Shown here one piece after another: positions 33,218 through 43,686 of a stretch of 64,000 nucleotides of DNA. The notes beneath the pieces are model-generated. The model ran no database searches, was not told the DNA's origin, and saw only the letters and a program-made list of their open reading frames with translations. The stretch is from Corynebacterium timonense (GTDB taxonomy: Bacteria > Actinomycetota > Actinomycetes > Mycobacteriales > Mycobacteriaceae). How positions within the stretch are numbered: the stretch's first letter is position 1; each line of letters begins with the position of its first letter. Position numbers and translations under genes: made by a program. Where the stretch lies: assembly GCF_900105305.1 (NCBI RefSeq), contig NZ_LT629765.1, positions 2,542,001 to 2,606,000 on the forward strand. The letters run 5' to 3'.

Positions 33218-34738
33218 ATGACTGTGTACGCTGCGCCCGGAACCGAGGGCTCGAAAGCGAACTTCAAGAAGCGCTACGACAACTTCATCGGCGGCGAGTG
33301 GGTCGCGCCGGTCGGAGGCGAGTACTTCGACAACGTCACTCCGGTCACGGGAGAGGTCTACTGCCAGGTCGCTCGCGGCACGGCGGAGGACATCGAGAAG
33401 GCTCTCGACGCCGCCCACGCGGCCGCCCCCGCCTTCGGGGCGACTCCGCCCGCGGAACGCGCGCTCATGCTCCTGCGCATCGCCGACCGCATCGAGGAGC
33501 ACCTCGAAGAGCTCGCCGTCGTCGAGACCTGGGAGAACGGCAAGCCCGTCCGGGAAACCCTCGCCGCGGACATCCCGCTGGCCGCCGACCACTTCCGCTA
33601 CTTCGCCGGGGCGATCCGCGCGCAGGAGGGCCGCCTCTCGCAGATCGACGAGGATACGGTCGCCTACCACTTCAACGAGCCGCTTGGCGTCGTCGGCCAG
33701 ATCATCCCCTGGAACTTCCCCATCCTCATGGCCGCCTGGAAGCTCGCCCCCGCGCTCGCGGCGGGCAACGCCATCGTGCTCAAGCCGGCGGAGCAGACCC
33801 CCGCCTCCATCCTCTACCTCGTCGAGCTCATCGCCGATCTCATCCCGCCGGGGGTGCTCAACATCGTCAACGGCTACGGCGACGAGGCCGGCGCCGCGCT
33901 CTCCGGTTCCGACCGAGTGGCCAAGGTGGCCTTCACGGGTTCGACCGAGGTGGGCAAGATCATCAACAAGGCCACCGCCGACAAGATCATCCCCGTCACC
34001 CTCGAGCTGGGCGGCAAGTCCCCCTCGATCTTCTTCGAGGACATCCTAGACAAGGACGACGACTTCCGCGCCAAGGCGATCGAGGGCTTCGCCATGTTCG
34101 CCCTCAACCAGGGCGAGGTGTGCACCTGCCCCTCGCGCGCGCTGGTCCACGAGTCCATCGCGGACGAGTTCCTCGCCCTCGGCGTCGAGCGTGTGAAGAA
34201 GATCAAGGTGGGCAACCCCCTCGACACCGAGGTCATGATGGGCGCCCAAGCCTCCCAGGAGCAGATGGACAAGATCACCAGCTACCTCGAGCTCGGCCCG
34301 CAGGAGGGCGCGCAGACCCTGACCGGAGGCGGCGTGAACACCATCGAAGGCCTCGACGGCGGCTACTTCATCGAGCCGACCGTGTTCAAGGGCACCAACG
34401 ACATGCGCATCTTCCAGGAGGAGATCTTCGGCCCCGTGCTCTCCGTGGCCACCTTCACGGACTTCGACGAGGCCATCCGCATCGCCAACGACACCATCTA
34501 CGGCCTCGGCGCGGGCGTGTGGTCGCGCAACGGCACCACCGCCTACCGCGCCGGGCGCGCCATCAAGGCCGGGCGCGTGTGGGTGAACCAGTACCACAGC
34601 TACCCCGCGCACGCCGCCTTCGGCGGGTACAAGCAGTCCGGCCTGGGCCGCGAGAACCACCTCATGATGCTCAGCCACTACCAGGAGACGAAGAACCTGC
34701 TCGTCTCCTACGCGGAGAAAGAGACGGGACTTTTCTAA
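33218..34738 (+). CDS. ald: NAD-dependent (acet)aldehyde dehydrogenase
   Basis: A 506-residue aldehyde dehydrogenase of the ExaC/AldB type. The NAD site [19 protein letters not shown], the general base region [12 protein letters not shown] and the nucleophile block [11 protein letters not shown] (Cys at about residue 304) are present. In C. glutamicum ald is next to the hspR-dnaJ-grpE-dnaK genes and oxidises acetaldehyde to acetate during ethanol use, acting after AdhA; an adhA homologue lies at 53679. AAAGGAG precedes the ATG. Confidence 0.92.
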   Translation: MTVYAAPGTEGSKANFKKRYDNFIGGEWVAPVGGEYFDNVTPVTGEVYCQVARGTAEDIEKALDAAHAAAPAFGATPPAERALMLLRIADRIEEHLEELAVVETWENGKPVRETLAADIPLAADHFRYFAGAIRAQEGRLSQIDEDTVAYHFNEPLGVVGQIIPWNFPILMAAWKLAPALAAGNAIVLKPAEQTPASILYLVELIADLIPPGVLNIVNGYGDEAGAALSGSDRVAKVAFTGSTEVGKIINKATADKIIPVTLELGGKSPSIFFEDILDKDDDFRAKAIEGFAMFALNQGEVCTCPSRALVHESIADEFLALGVERVKKIKVGNPLDTEVMMGAQASQEQMDKITSYLELGPQEGAQTLTGGGVNTIEGLDGGYFIEPTVFKGTNDMRIFQEEIFGPVLSVATFTDFDEAIRIANDTIYGLGAGVWSRNGTTAYRAGRAIKAGRVWVNQYHSYPAHAAFGGYKQSGLGRENHLMMLSHYQETKNLLVSYAEKETGLF

Positions 34739-34807
34739 AAACGGGGACGAAGGCCTCGGCGGCGGGTTACAGTTCAGTCACATGTTTCTGCTAGGAAAGG
34801 ACATAGC

Positions 34808-35629
34808 GTGACGCTGACCCGCCTCGCCGCACCCGTTGTCGCGGCTTCCCTCGTTTTCTCCGGTCTCGCGGCGCCCCAGGCGCAGGCGCACGAGACGGTG
34901 TACAACAAAGACACGGATACCTGCACCATCACCTTCACCGACAAGGACCAGGAGCGCGTCAACGGCGCGTACAAGGCGTTGTTTGTGCGCCTCGCGGAGC
35001 AGACCCGCGACAGCTTCACCGGGACGTACGCCGGCCAGGAGGCCAAGGGCGACGCCCAGATCGTGTGGGAGTACGGCACACGCGACGACGTGAAGAGCGC
35101 CGCCGACCTCCCGATCCCGGCCGACCTGCGCATCTCCAACGCGCAAACCAGGCTCGCCCTCGGCGACGAGAAGGACAAGTACTGGCAGATGGTCGGCTTC
35201 CTCAACGCCTCGAAGAAGCCTGTGGTGACCGAGCGGACCATCACGATGACGCCCGAGGTCGCGGCCGAGAAGGGCGGCGTGACGTACGGCGTGGACCTCG
35301 GCAGCGCCATCGGCGGCGTGGCCGGCGGCCTCCTGCTCGGCGGCGACACCCGCGAGCTGCGCGACCGCATCCTGGCCGCGGCGACAGCCCACGCGCCCGA
35401 GTTCGGCGCCCCGATCCTGAGCTACGGCAAGCTTTTCGAGGCCTGCGCGAACCGCCAGAACTCCTCCGGCACCATCCTGCCGGGCAGCGCGCTGACCTCG
35501 AGCCAGGCGGCGGGCATCGGTATCGCCGGATTGGTGGCGGGGTTGCTCGCGCTCGTGGGCATCGGCTTCGCGCTGCGGCCCTTGGTTGATCAGCTCTCGG
35601 CGCAGCCGCCGATCAGGCTCTCGAGTTAG
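34808..35629 (+). CDS. Secreted, membrane-anchored protein of unknown function
   Basis: A 273-residue protein with a Sec signal peptide cleaved near AQAHET. The mature part starts VYNKDTDTCTITFTDKDQER and has two cysteines (about residues 38 and 216) that may form a disulfide. A C-terminal hydrophobic segment (AAGIGIAGLVAGLLALVGIG) is followed by a short tail, giving an outside-facing protein anchored at its C-terminus. The family is not recognised; the design is similar to other corynebacterial surface proteins. GTG 34808 is used with AAAGGA about 9 nt upstream. A terminator follows at 35642. Confidence 0.75.
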   Translation: MTLTRLAAPVVAASLVFSGLAAPQAQAHETVYNKDTDTCTITFTDKDQERVNGAYKALFVRLAEQTRDSFTGTYAGQEAKGDAQIVWEYGTRDDVKSAADLPIPADLRISNAQTRLALGDEKDKYWQMVGFLNASKKPVVTERTITMTPEVAAEKGGVTYGVDLGSAIGGVAGGLLLGGDTRELRDRILAAATAHAPEFGAPILSYGKLFEACANRQNSSGTILPGSALTSSQAAGIGIAGLVAGLLALVGIGFALRPLVDQLSAQPPIRLSS

Positions 35630-35641
35630 TGCGAGCCGTGG

Positions 35642-35677
35642 CCGCCTTCACCCCGTTGTGGGGTGGGGCGGTTTTTT
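35642..35677 (+). terminator. Terminator before the dnaK promoter region
   Basis: CCGCC-TT-CACCCC pairs with GGGGTG-G-GGCGG (35642-35671), followed by TTTTTT (35672-35677). Confidence 0.93.
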
Positions 35678-35759
35678 GCGCGTAAGGGCAGGTCAGGGCG
35701 TTTCGCGGAAAAAAGTTGAGCCGGGTGGGAACAACTTTTGTCGGCGTGCCGTTGTAGGC

Positions 35760-35780
35760 ATTGAGTGCGACGGACTCAAG
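35760..35780. promoter_or_regulatory. HspR operator (HAIR element) upstream of dnaK
   Basis: ATTGAGT-GCGACGG-ACTCAAG matches the HAIR consensus CTTGAGT-N7-ACTCAAG at 13 of 14 positions. It lies 114 bp before dnaK. HspR, encoded at 39753, represses dnaK and clpB in actinobacteria. Confidence 0.88.
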
Positions 35781-35894
35781 GTCTTCGGCACCGGGTGTAC
35801 ACTGGTCGCCGGAAGTTGAGCCACGGGCAATCAACGTCAATAAAGAAGGGCGGCCGGCAGGCCGTCGACAAACCGTCAACAGGAGGAATCACAC

Positions 35895-37736
<1,842 letters not shown>

Positions 37737-37748
37737 GGAGGCCCGCCG

Positions 37749-38399
37749 ATGTCGAACCCGAACCCGCAGATGCCCACCGATCCGGGGGCGCCGGAGAACA
37801 ACGACGAGCAGTACGTCTCGCCCGACCAGGCGGAATCCCTGGCGGACGAGGCCGCCGAGACCGAAGCCCTCGAGGCCGACGAGGATCCCCTCTCGGTCGC
37901 GGCTGAGGAGGACCTCGGCGACGTGGTCTCCGAGGAGACTGACGCCGACGCCGACGGCGACGGCATGGTCAGCGACGCCGAGATGCAGCTCGCCGAGCGC
38001 ACTGAGGACCTGCAGCGCCTGAGCGCCGAGTACACCAACTACCGGCGCCGCACCGAGCGCGAACGCGCCCAGGTGGCCGACCAGGCGAAGGCCTCCGTGC
38101 TCACGCAGCTGCTCCCGCTTCTCGACGACCTCGAGCTCGCCGAGCAGCACGGCGACCTCGCCGAGGGGCCGCTCAAGGCGTTCGCGGACAAGTTCCGCGC
38201 CCTCGTTGAGGGCCAAAGCCTGACCGCCTTCGGCGCGGAGGGCGACCCCTTCGACCCCGAAGTGCACGAGGCCGTGCAGGACCTGTCCACAGGCGACACC
38301 AAGGTGGTGGGCACCGTCCTGCGCAAGGGCTACCGGGTGGGCGATCGCCTGGTGCGCAACGCGATGGTGATCATCGCCGACCCTGACACCGACAGCTAG
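37749..38399 (+). CDS. grpE: Nucleotide exchange factor GrpE
   Basis: A 216-residue partner of DnaK. The N-terminal 85 residues are acidic and disordered, followed by a coiled coil ([20 protein letters not shown]) and the beta domain ending [20 protein letters not shown]. It releases ADP from DnaK. AAGGAGG precedes the ATG. A strong terminator follows, separating it from dnaJ. Confidence 0.97.
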   Translation: MSNPNPQMPTDPGAPENNDEQYVSPDQAESLADEAAETEALEADEDPLSVAAEEDLGDVVSEETDADADGDGMVSDAEMQLAERTEDLQRLSAEYTNYRRRTERERAQVADQAKASVLTQLLPLLDDLELAEQHGDLAEGPLKAFADKFRALVEGQSLTAFGAEGDPFDPEVHEAVQDLSTGDTKVVGTVLRKGYRVGDRLVRNAMVIIADPDTDS

Positions 38400-38420
38400 C
38401 CCGCGCTCCGCGAGGCTGCT

Positions 38421-38481
38421 GCGCCGGGGAGAGACCGCGCCACGTCCCACCGCCGGGGCCGGTCTTTCCCCGGCGCTTTTT
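38421..38481 (+). terminator. Terminator between grpE and dnaJ
   Basis: GCGCCGGGGAGAGACC (38421-38436) pairs with GGTCTTTCCCCGGCGC (38461-38476) with one mismatch and is followed by TTTTT. It splits the heat-shock genes into dnaK-grpE and dnaJ-hspR units; a possible -10 TAGGAT lies near 38505 for the second unit. Confidence 0.92.
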
Positions 38482-38554
38482 AGTGATACGACCAGCGAAC
38501 GGAAATTAGGATGCAGATAACAACACGCCCGACGCGGAAGGAGGGGTGAAGCAG

Positions 38555-39742
38555 ATGGCCATGCAGCAGGAATGGGCAAACAAGGACTATTACGGCGACC
38601 TTGGTGTCTCCTCCACGGCGAGCGCCGCGGACATCAAGAAGGCCTACCGCAAGCTCGCGCGCGAAAACCATCCGGACTCCAACCCCGGCAATAAAGCTGC
38701 CGAGGAAAAGTTCAAGCGCGTTGCCGAGGCCTACGACGTGCTCGGCGACGAGAGCAAGCGCAAGGAGTACGACGAGCTCAAATCCATGATGAACTCCGGG
38801 GGCTTCGGCCGCTTCGGAGGGGGAGGGGGCCCGGGCTTTACCGGCGGGTTTCGCTCGCCGCAGAGCGACTTCGACTTCTCCGACATCTTCGGGGGCGCCT
38901 CTGGCGGACAAAATTCAGACGGCGGCTTTGGTGATTTCCTCGGTGGCTTCTTTAACCGCGGCGGCGGTTCTGGCCGGAACGCTCGGCCGTCGCGGGGGGC
39001 GGACGTCGAAACGGACATAACCCTCGACTTCCGCGAGGCCGCGAAGGGCACGACGATCCCGCTCGAACTCACCGGCGACGCGCCCTGCACCGTGTGCCAC
39101 GGCTCGGGCTCGAAGTCGGGCCGCACCACCACGTGCGACCTGTGCAACGGCTCCGGATTCATCCGCGAGAACAACGGCACCTTCGGTATGGCGCGCCCCT
39201 GCTCGCAGTGCGACGGGACGGGCACCTTCGTGGAGGACCCCTGCGCCACCTGCGGCGGCACCGGAACGGTGCGGCGCACCCGCTCGATCACGGTGCGCAT
39301 CCCGGCGGGGGTCGTCGACGGCCAGAAGGTCCGCCTCGCGGGCCAGGGCGAGGCGGGCCCGAACGGGACGCCGGCCGGCGACCTCTTCGTCAGCGTCCAC
39401 GTGCGCCCCGACCCGGTGTTCACCCGCTCGGGCGACGACCTCGAAGTCACCGTCCCCGTCAGCTTCGGCGAGCTCGCGCTCGGCGGCACGGTGACGGTGC
39501 CCACCCTGGACAGCAAGGTGCGGGTGAAAGTGCCCGCGGGCACCCCGAACGGGCGGACGCTGCGGGTCAAGGGCCGCGGCGTGCCCACGCGCTCCGGCGC
39601 CGCGGGCGACCTGCTGGTCACCGTCGAGGTGGCGGTGCCCACGACCCTAGACGCGTCCGCGACGAGCGCGTTGCGCGCCTACGCCCAGGCCGAGAAGGAC
39701 TCCGGCTTCGACCCGCGCGCCGGGTGGGCCGGAGCACAGTAG
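38555..39742 (+). CDS. dnaJ: Chaperone DnaJ (type I)
   Basis: A 395-residue co-chaperone. The J domain ([20 protein letters not shown]) has the HPD tripeptide in [10 protein letters not shown] Gly/Phe-rich linker with long Gly runs follows, then the zinc domain with four repeats [24 protein letters not shown] and CATCGGTG, and C-terminal substrate domains. It stimulates DnaK ATP hydrolysis. ATG 38555 is 8 nt after GGAAGGAGGGG; GTG 38546 overlaps that site. hspR follows closely. Confidence 0.96.
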   Translation: MAMQQEWANKDYYGDLGVSSTASAADIKKAYRKLARENHPDSNPGNKAAEEKFKRVAEAYDVLGDESKRKEYDELKSMMNSGGFGRFGGGGGPGFTGGFRSPQSDFDFSDIFGGASGGQNSDGGFGDFLGGFFNRGGGSGRNARPSRGADVETDITLDFREAAKGTTIPLELTGDAPCTVCHGSGSKSGRTTTCDLCNGSGFIRENNGTFGMARPCSQCDGTGTFVEDPCATCGGTGTVRRTRSITVRIPAGVVDGQKVRLAGQGEAGPNGTPAGDLFVSVHVRPDPVFTRSGDDLEVTVPVSFGELALGGTVTVPTLDSKVRVKVPAGTPNGRTLRVKGRGVPTRSGAAGDLLVTVEVAVPTTLDASATSALRAYAQAEKDSGFDPRAGWAGAQ

Positions 39743-39752
39743 GTGGTGAGCG

Positions 39753-40151
39753 ATGGCTGAGGAGTACTACGTCATCTCCGTCGCCGCCGAGCTGACGGGC
39801 ATGCACGCTCAGACGCTGCGCACCTACGATCGGCTGGGCTTGGTCACCCCGGCCCGCACCTCCGGTGGCGGCAGGCGCTATTCGCGGCGCGACATCACGA
39901 TGCTGCGCCGCATCCAGCACCTGTCCCAGGAGGAGGGGGTCAACCTCGCCGGGATCAAGACGATCATCGAGCTGAGCACCCAGATTGAGCAGCTGCAGAC
40001 CGAACTGGACGAGCAGCGGGCCCAAAACGACGAGCTGCGCGACCGCCTCAGCGCCGGGGCGCGCCGGGGCGGGGAGCTCGTCCACGTCCCGCGCTCGACC
40101 GCGCTTGTCGCGTGGGAGCCGGCGTACCAGAGGCGTCGCAAAGCCCGCTAG
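39753..40151 (+). CDS. hspR: Heat-shock repressor HspR (MerR family)
   Basis: A 132-residue regulator with the MerR DNA-binding domain (VISVAAELTGMHAQTLRTYD and GGGRRYSRRDI) and a coiled-coil helix (ELSTQIEQLQTELDEQRAQ). HspR binds HAIR sites such as those before dnaK (35760) and clpB (50902) and needs DnaK as co-repressor in Streptomyces. It follows dnaJ by 10 bp. Its stop overlaps the stop of the convergent LacI gene by three bases. Confidence 0.95.
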   Translation: MAEEYYVISVAAELTGMHAQTLRTYDRLGLVTPARTSGGGRRYSRRDITMLRRIQHLSQEEGVNLAGIKTIIELSTQIEQLQTELDEQRAQNDELRDRLSAGARRGGELVHVPRSTALVAWEPAYQRRRKAR

Positions 40152-41155
40152 GCGGGCAGCGTTGCGACGGTCCGCCCGGGCAGGATCCAGCCCGGAAGGA
40201 GCAGGCGCAGCGGCTCCTCCGGCTCGCCCTCGCGGATGAAGCGCATCATCGCGTTGACGGTGAGCTCCGAGACCTTCTCCACGGGCTGGCGCAGAGTGGA
40301 CAGGCCGATGAAGCTCAGCCCGTCCATCACCCCGTCCGAGCCAATGAGGGAGATGTCCTCCGGGATGCGCAGGCCGTTCGCCTCGAACTGCGCCCAGAGC
40401 TTCAGCGCGAGCCGGTCGTAGAGGCAGCACACGGCTGTGGCGTTACCGGCACGGATGACGCGGTTGATGAGGTCGTCGTAATCCACCCCGCCCGTGACGT
40501 CGACCTCGGTGACGTTCATGCCCAGCTCGCGGGCGCGCTCGACGGCCGCCGTTGCGCGGACCGCGCTGCCGAGAGAGGCCTCCGCCGACACTGTCTGGAC
40601 GATGATCGAGCGGTGGCCGCGCTCATACAGGTGGTCAATGCTCAGTCGACCATTCGTGTGCTGGTCGTAGGCGATGTTGTGCAGGCTCGGGTCCGTCTCG
40701 GGGCGCCCGACCACGATGAGAGGGACCTGCGAAGCGTGCGACACCAGCGCCTCCGAAGGGATGGTGCCAGAGGCCACGACAATCCCGCTGACGCGCAGCC
40801 CGCGGATATGGGCGAGCTGGTCGGCTTCGTCGCTGACGGGATGCTTTCCGACGGTCGTCTCCTGCACCACGGCATAGCCATGGGACCGGAAGTATTTGTG
40901 CAGGTGGTAGTTCAGCCGCGAATAAATCGGAGTATCAATGTTGCGCAGTAACAGGCCGATGCTCTTCGTATCGGTCATGCGGAGATCTTGGGCCGCGGCT
41001 ACGGGGACGTAGTTGAGCTCGCGCATCGCCGCCCGTACGGCGTTCTGCGCGTGGTCCGAGACCCGCGGGTCCTTCTGAATGACCCGCGAGACCGTGGACT
41101 TGGAAACGCCGGCGGCGCGGGCGACGTCAAGAATGGTGGGGCGTTTATGGGTCAT
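40148..41155 (-). CDS. LacI family transcriptional regulator
   Basis: A 335-residue repressor. The N-terminal helix-turn-helix (TILDVARAAGVSKSTVSRVI) and the hinge region are standard, and the rest is a periplasmic-binding-protein-like sensor (SIGLLLRNIDTPIYS, LIVVGRPETDPSLHNIAYD). The effector is unknown, likely a sugar or derivative. It is divergent from the esterase gene; a perfect LacI-type palindrome lies at 42287 before the sugar-binding lipoprotein gene, a likely target. AAGGA precedes the ATG. Confidence 0.9.
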   Translation of the reverse strand: MTHKRPTILDVARAAGVSKSTVSRVIQKDPRVSDHAQNAVRAAMRELNYVPVAAAQDLRMTDTKSIGLLLRNIDTPIYSRLNYHLHKYFRSHGYAVVQETTVGKHPVSDEADQLAHIRGLRVSGIVVASGTIPSEALVSHASQVPLIVVGRPETDPSLHNIAYDQHTNGRLSIDHLYERGHRSIIVQTVSAEASLGSAVRATAAVERARELGMNVTEVDVTGGVDYDDLINRVIRAGNATAVCCLYDRLALKLWAQFEANGLRIPEDISLIGSDGVMDGLSFIGLSTLRQPVEKVSELTVNAMMRFIREGEPEEPLRLLLPGWILPGRTVATLPA

Positions 41156-41231
41156 GAATAGTTCCTTGAACGGAAGGGGTCCACGAAGAGAGTATATGTG
41201 TGGAAAGCTCAGTTTTGGCCCAGGCTGGATC

Positions 41232-41245
41232 TGGGAACGATACCG
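41232..41245. promoter_or_regulatory. Possible weak LacI-type operator between the regulator and esterase genes
   Basis: TGGGAACGATACCG matches the centre of the palindrome at 42288-42301 (TGGGACCGGTCCCA) at 10 of 14 positions. It sits between the divergent genes, where autoregulation would be expected. Confidence 0.35.
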
Positions 41246-41273
41246 GCAGCGAAGGGGAAGCGTGAGGAAAACG

Positions 41274-42242
41274 ATGGGTAAGGCATGGGTAGTTGCCGGG
41301 GTCGCAGCAGCAGTGGTCGTGCACAGGATCGAGCAGTACAGGGCGGTAGACGCGGACGCGCGGTCGGCCGGTCTGCTGGTTCCCCGGGTGCGGAGGAACG
41401 CGCAGGTTCTCACCGAGGCGCTTCGCCCAACGCCCACGGGGCCGAGGCCAGGCTGGGCGGGCGACGGTGTGCGCACGGAGAACATCGAGCAGCACACACA
41501 GGCGCGCTACCACACCCCCGAGCGCGAGCCTGGGGACACCGCGGTGTTGTGGTTCCACGGCGGCGGGCTCGTGATGGGCACGCCCGACTCGAACGACAAC
41601 GTCTGCCGCCAGCTCGCCCGCGACCTGGGGGTGCCGGTGCTCGCCGCGGGCTACCGACTCGCAGGCCAGGCCCCGTTTCCGGCGGCGCTCGACGACGCCG
41701 TGGGCTGGCACGACTATCTGGTTACTCAAGGGTTTCGCCGCATCATTGTCGGGGGCACCAGCGCGGGCGGCGGCATTGCTGCGGCCCTCGCGCAACTCCT
41801 CGTCGACGCGGGACGCCCGCCCGCCTTTCAGATCCTCATTCACCCCATGCTCGACGACCGCACCCAGCTGCGCCCGACGCCGGGCCGCGGAGTGTTTGCG
41901 TGGAACAAGCTGAATAACCACGTGGGATGGTCCGCGTACCTCCGGTCGCGGCCAGGGCGCGGCGCGAAGCCGCGCTACGCGGTGCCCGCCCGCCGCGACA
42001 ACTACGAGGGGCTACCGCCGGCGTTCATCTCCGTCGGCTCGCAGGATCTCTTCTTCGACGAGGACGTGCGCTACGCCAACTCGCTGATCGACGCCGGAGT
42101 GTGGGCGCGTCTGCACGTCGTCGTCGGCGGCATCCATGGCGACATCATGGAGCACTGGGCGTCTGCGCCCTACCAGCAGCTGTGGCGCTCGCTGTTGGGG
42201 GCGCTGGCAGAGCACGGCGTGGTTCAGGAAAAGTTGCGCTGA
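41274..42242 (+). CDS. Alpha/beta hydrolase of the hormone-sensitive-lipase type
   Basis: A 322-residue esterase-like protein with an N-terminal hydrophobic segment (WVVAGVAAAVVVHRI). The oxyanion motif WFHGGGLVMG, nucleophile elbow GGTSAGGGIAAA, Asp in GSQDLFFDED and His in GGIHGDIMEH give a full catalytic triad. It may hydrolyse short esters; the substrate is unknown. ATG 41274 with GAGGA five nt upstream is preferred; GTG 41262 is possible. It lies between a LacI regulator and a sugar-binding lipoprotein, so it may act on acylated sugars (inference). Confidence 0.85.
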   Translation: MGKAWVVAGVAAAVVVHRIEQYRAVDADARSAGLLVPRVRRNAQVLTEALRPTPTGPRPGWAGDGVRTENIEQHTQARYHTPEREPGDTAVLWFHGGGLVMGTPDSNDNVCRQLARDLGVPVLAAGYRLAGQAPFPAALDDAVGWHDYLVTQGFRRIIVGGTSAGGGIAAALAQLLVDAGRPPAFQILIHPMLDDRTQLRPTPGRGVFAWNKLNNHVGWSAYLRSRPGRGAKPRYAVPARRDNYEGLPPAFISVGSQDLFFDEDVRYANSLIDAGVWARLHVVVGGIHGDIMEHWASAPYQQLWRSLLGALAEHGVVQEKLR

Positions 42243-42286
42243 TTTTCTCTGTCTATTAGCCCAAAGGTAACCCCGCCAACTTAGCG

Positions 42287-42302
42287 TTGGGACCGGTCCC
42301 AA
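42287..42302. promoter_or_regulatory. Perfect 16-bp LacI/GalR-type operator
   Basis: TTGGGACCGGTCCCAA is its own reverse complement with the central CG typical of LacI-family sites. It lies 56 bp before the lipoprotein gene at 42358 and about 1.1 kb from the LacI regulator start. Confidence 0.8.
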
Positions 42303-42357
42303 ACGGGCGGCTCAAAGCGTTGTCCGAGGAGTTTCACGACGATAAAAGGGGTTTCAT

Positions 42358-43686
42358 ATGGCGAAGACGATGGGAGCGCTGTGCTCGGTAGCGGCACTCG
42401 GGCTCGTGCTTGCGGCCTGTGCGAACGAGGAGGACTCACAGGCAAACGGGCAGGCGGACGCGCAGGAAGAAATCCAGATCGAGTTCTGGCATTCGACCGC
42501 GGGTAACGCAGGCGAGACGTTGCAAGCACTCGTTGACGAATTTAACGACGAGCACGACGGCGCCATTGAGATTCTTCCGCTTTACCAGGGCAACTACGCC
42601 GACTCCATTGCGAAGTTCATTTCCTCCGTGCAGACGGGTGACCTGCCTGCCCTTTACCAGGCGAACGAAGCGCAGGTGTCCTACCTCATTGACTCAGGAC
42701 TGGCGGTGCCCGCAGAGGAGCTATCAGAGCGTTCTGGTGCCTACGACTTTGACAACCTTTTGCCGGCCGTGCGCAGCTACTACACGGTTGACGGGACAAT
42801 CCACTCGATGCCGGCGATGGTGTCCCAGCCGACCGTGTTTGTGAACAAAGACCTGCTCGACGAGGCGGGTGTTGAGCTTGAGCAGCTGCAGACAGTCTCC
42901 GGCTTGTTGGACGCTACGGAGGCGATCCACGCCGCCACCGGTATTCCGGGGACGACGTTCCACCACAACGCGTGGTACGTGGAGATTTTCAACTCGGCCC
43001 TCGGCAACGAGACCTGCAGCCCGGACAATGGAGTCGGTGCTGAACCGGCCACGGAATTCAACATTGCGAACGACGAGCTGGTGGCCATGCTCGACCGCTT
43101 CGGCGAGTTCTATGCAACTGGGGCGCTGCACAACCCAGGTGCCGACGGCCAAGCAGCCACCGGCGCATTCCAAACCGGGAACGTCGCCACACAACTGGTG
43201 ACCTCCTCAGCGTTGAGCGGTGTCGAAGAGGCCGCAAAAGACTTCGAGTTCGTGCTGTCCCCATGGCCGCAGGAGACCGAGGACGCAGGTGCTGTCATTG
43301 GCGGCAACTCCTTGTGGGCTATCCAGGAGGGGCACTCCGAAGAGGTGCAGAACGCTGCGTGGGAGTTCATGAAATTCATGGGCTCCGATGATGTTCAGGA
43401 GCGCCTTTTCTTGGAGACGGGCTACCTGCCCACCACGCAGCGCTCGATCGAGAGTCTCGATGGTCTCAATCCGCGGCAGGAGACGTTGCTTGCGCAGTTG
43501 CGTGACACGCCCGAGACCGTCGTCACGGCCGGGTGCCACACGGGGGCGTTGAACACCGCCCGCGCCGAATACCAGCTCGCCCTAGCGAACATCGCGGGCG
43601 GTGCGGACGCGGCCCAGGAGCTCGCCACCGCTGAGGAAGCAGCTACCAGGGCGATCGCCGACTACGAGTCGCGCTCTGGCCGCTAG
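42358..43686 (+). CDS. ABC transporter substrate-binding lipoprotein (UgpB/MalE type), orphan
   Basis: A 442-residue extracellular binding protein. The lipobox LVLAAC places the lipidated Cys at residue 21. The mature part shows IEFWHSTAGNAGETLQALVD, then GTIHSMPAMVSQPTVFVNKD and GGNSLWAIQEGHSEEVQNAA, as in family 1 sugar or glycerol-3-phosphate binding proteins. No permease or ATPase gene is adjacent, since the next gene is convergent poxB; it must use components encoded elsewhere. AAAGGGG lies 7 nt before ATG. The LacI-type operator upstream predicts sugar-dependent control. Confidence 0.88.
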   Translation: MAKTMGALCSVAALGLVLAACANEEDSQANGQADAQEEIQIEFWHSTAGNAGETLQALVDEFNDEHDGAIEILPLYQGNYADSIAKFISSVQTGDLPALYQANEAQVSYLIDSGLAVPAEELSERSGAYDFDNLLPAVRSYYTVDGTIHSMPAMVSQPTVFVNKDLLDEAGVELEQLQTVSGLLDATEAIHAATGIPGTTFHHNAWYVEIFNSALGNETCSPDNGVGAEPATEFNIANDELVAMLDRFGEFYATGALHNPGADGQAATGAFQTGNVATQLVTSSALSGVEEAAKDFEFVLSPWPQETEDAGAVIGGNSLWAIQEGHSEEVQNAAWEFMKFMGSDDVQERLFLETGYLPTTQRSIESLDGLNPRQETLLAQLRDTPETVVTAGCHTGALNTARAEYQLALANIAGGADAAQELATAEEAATRAIADYESRSGR

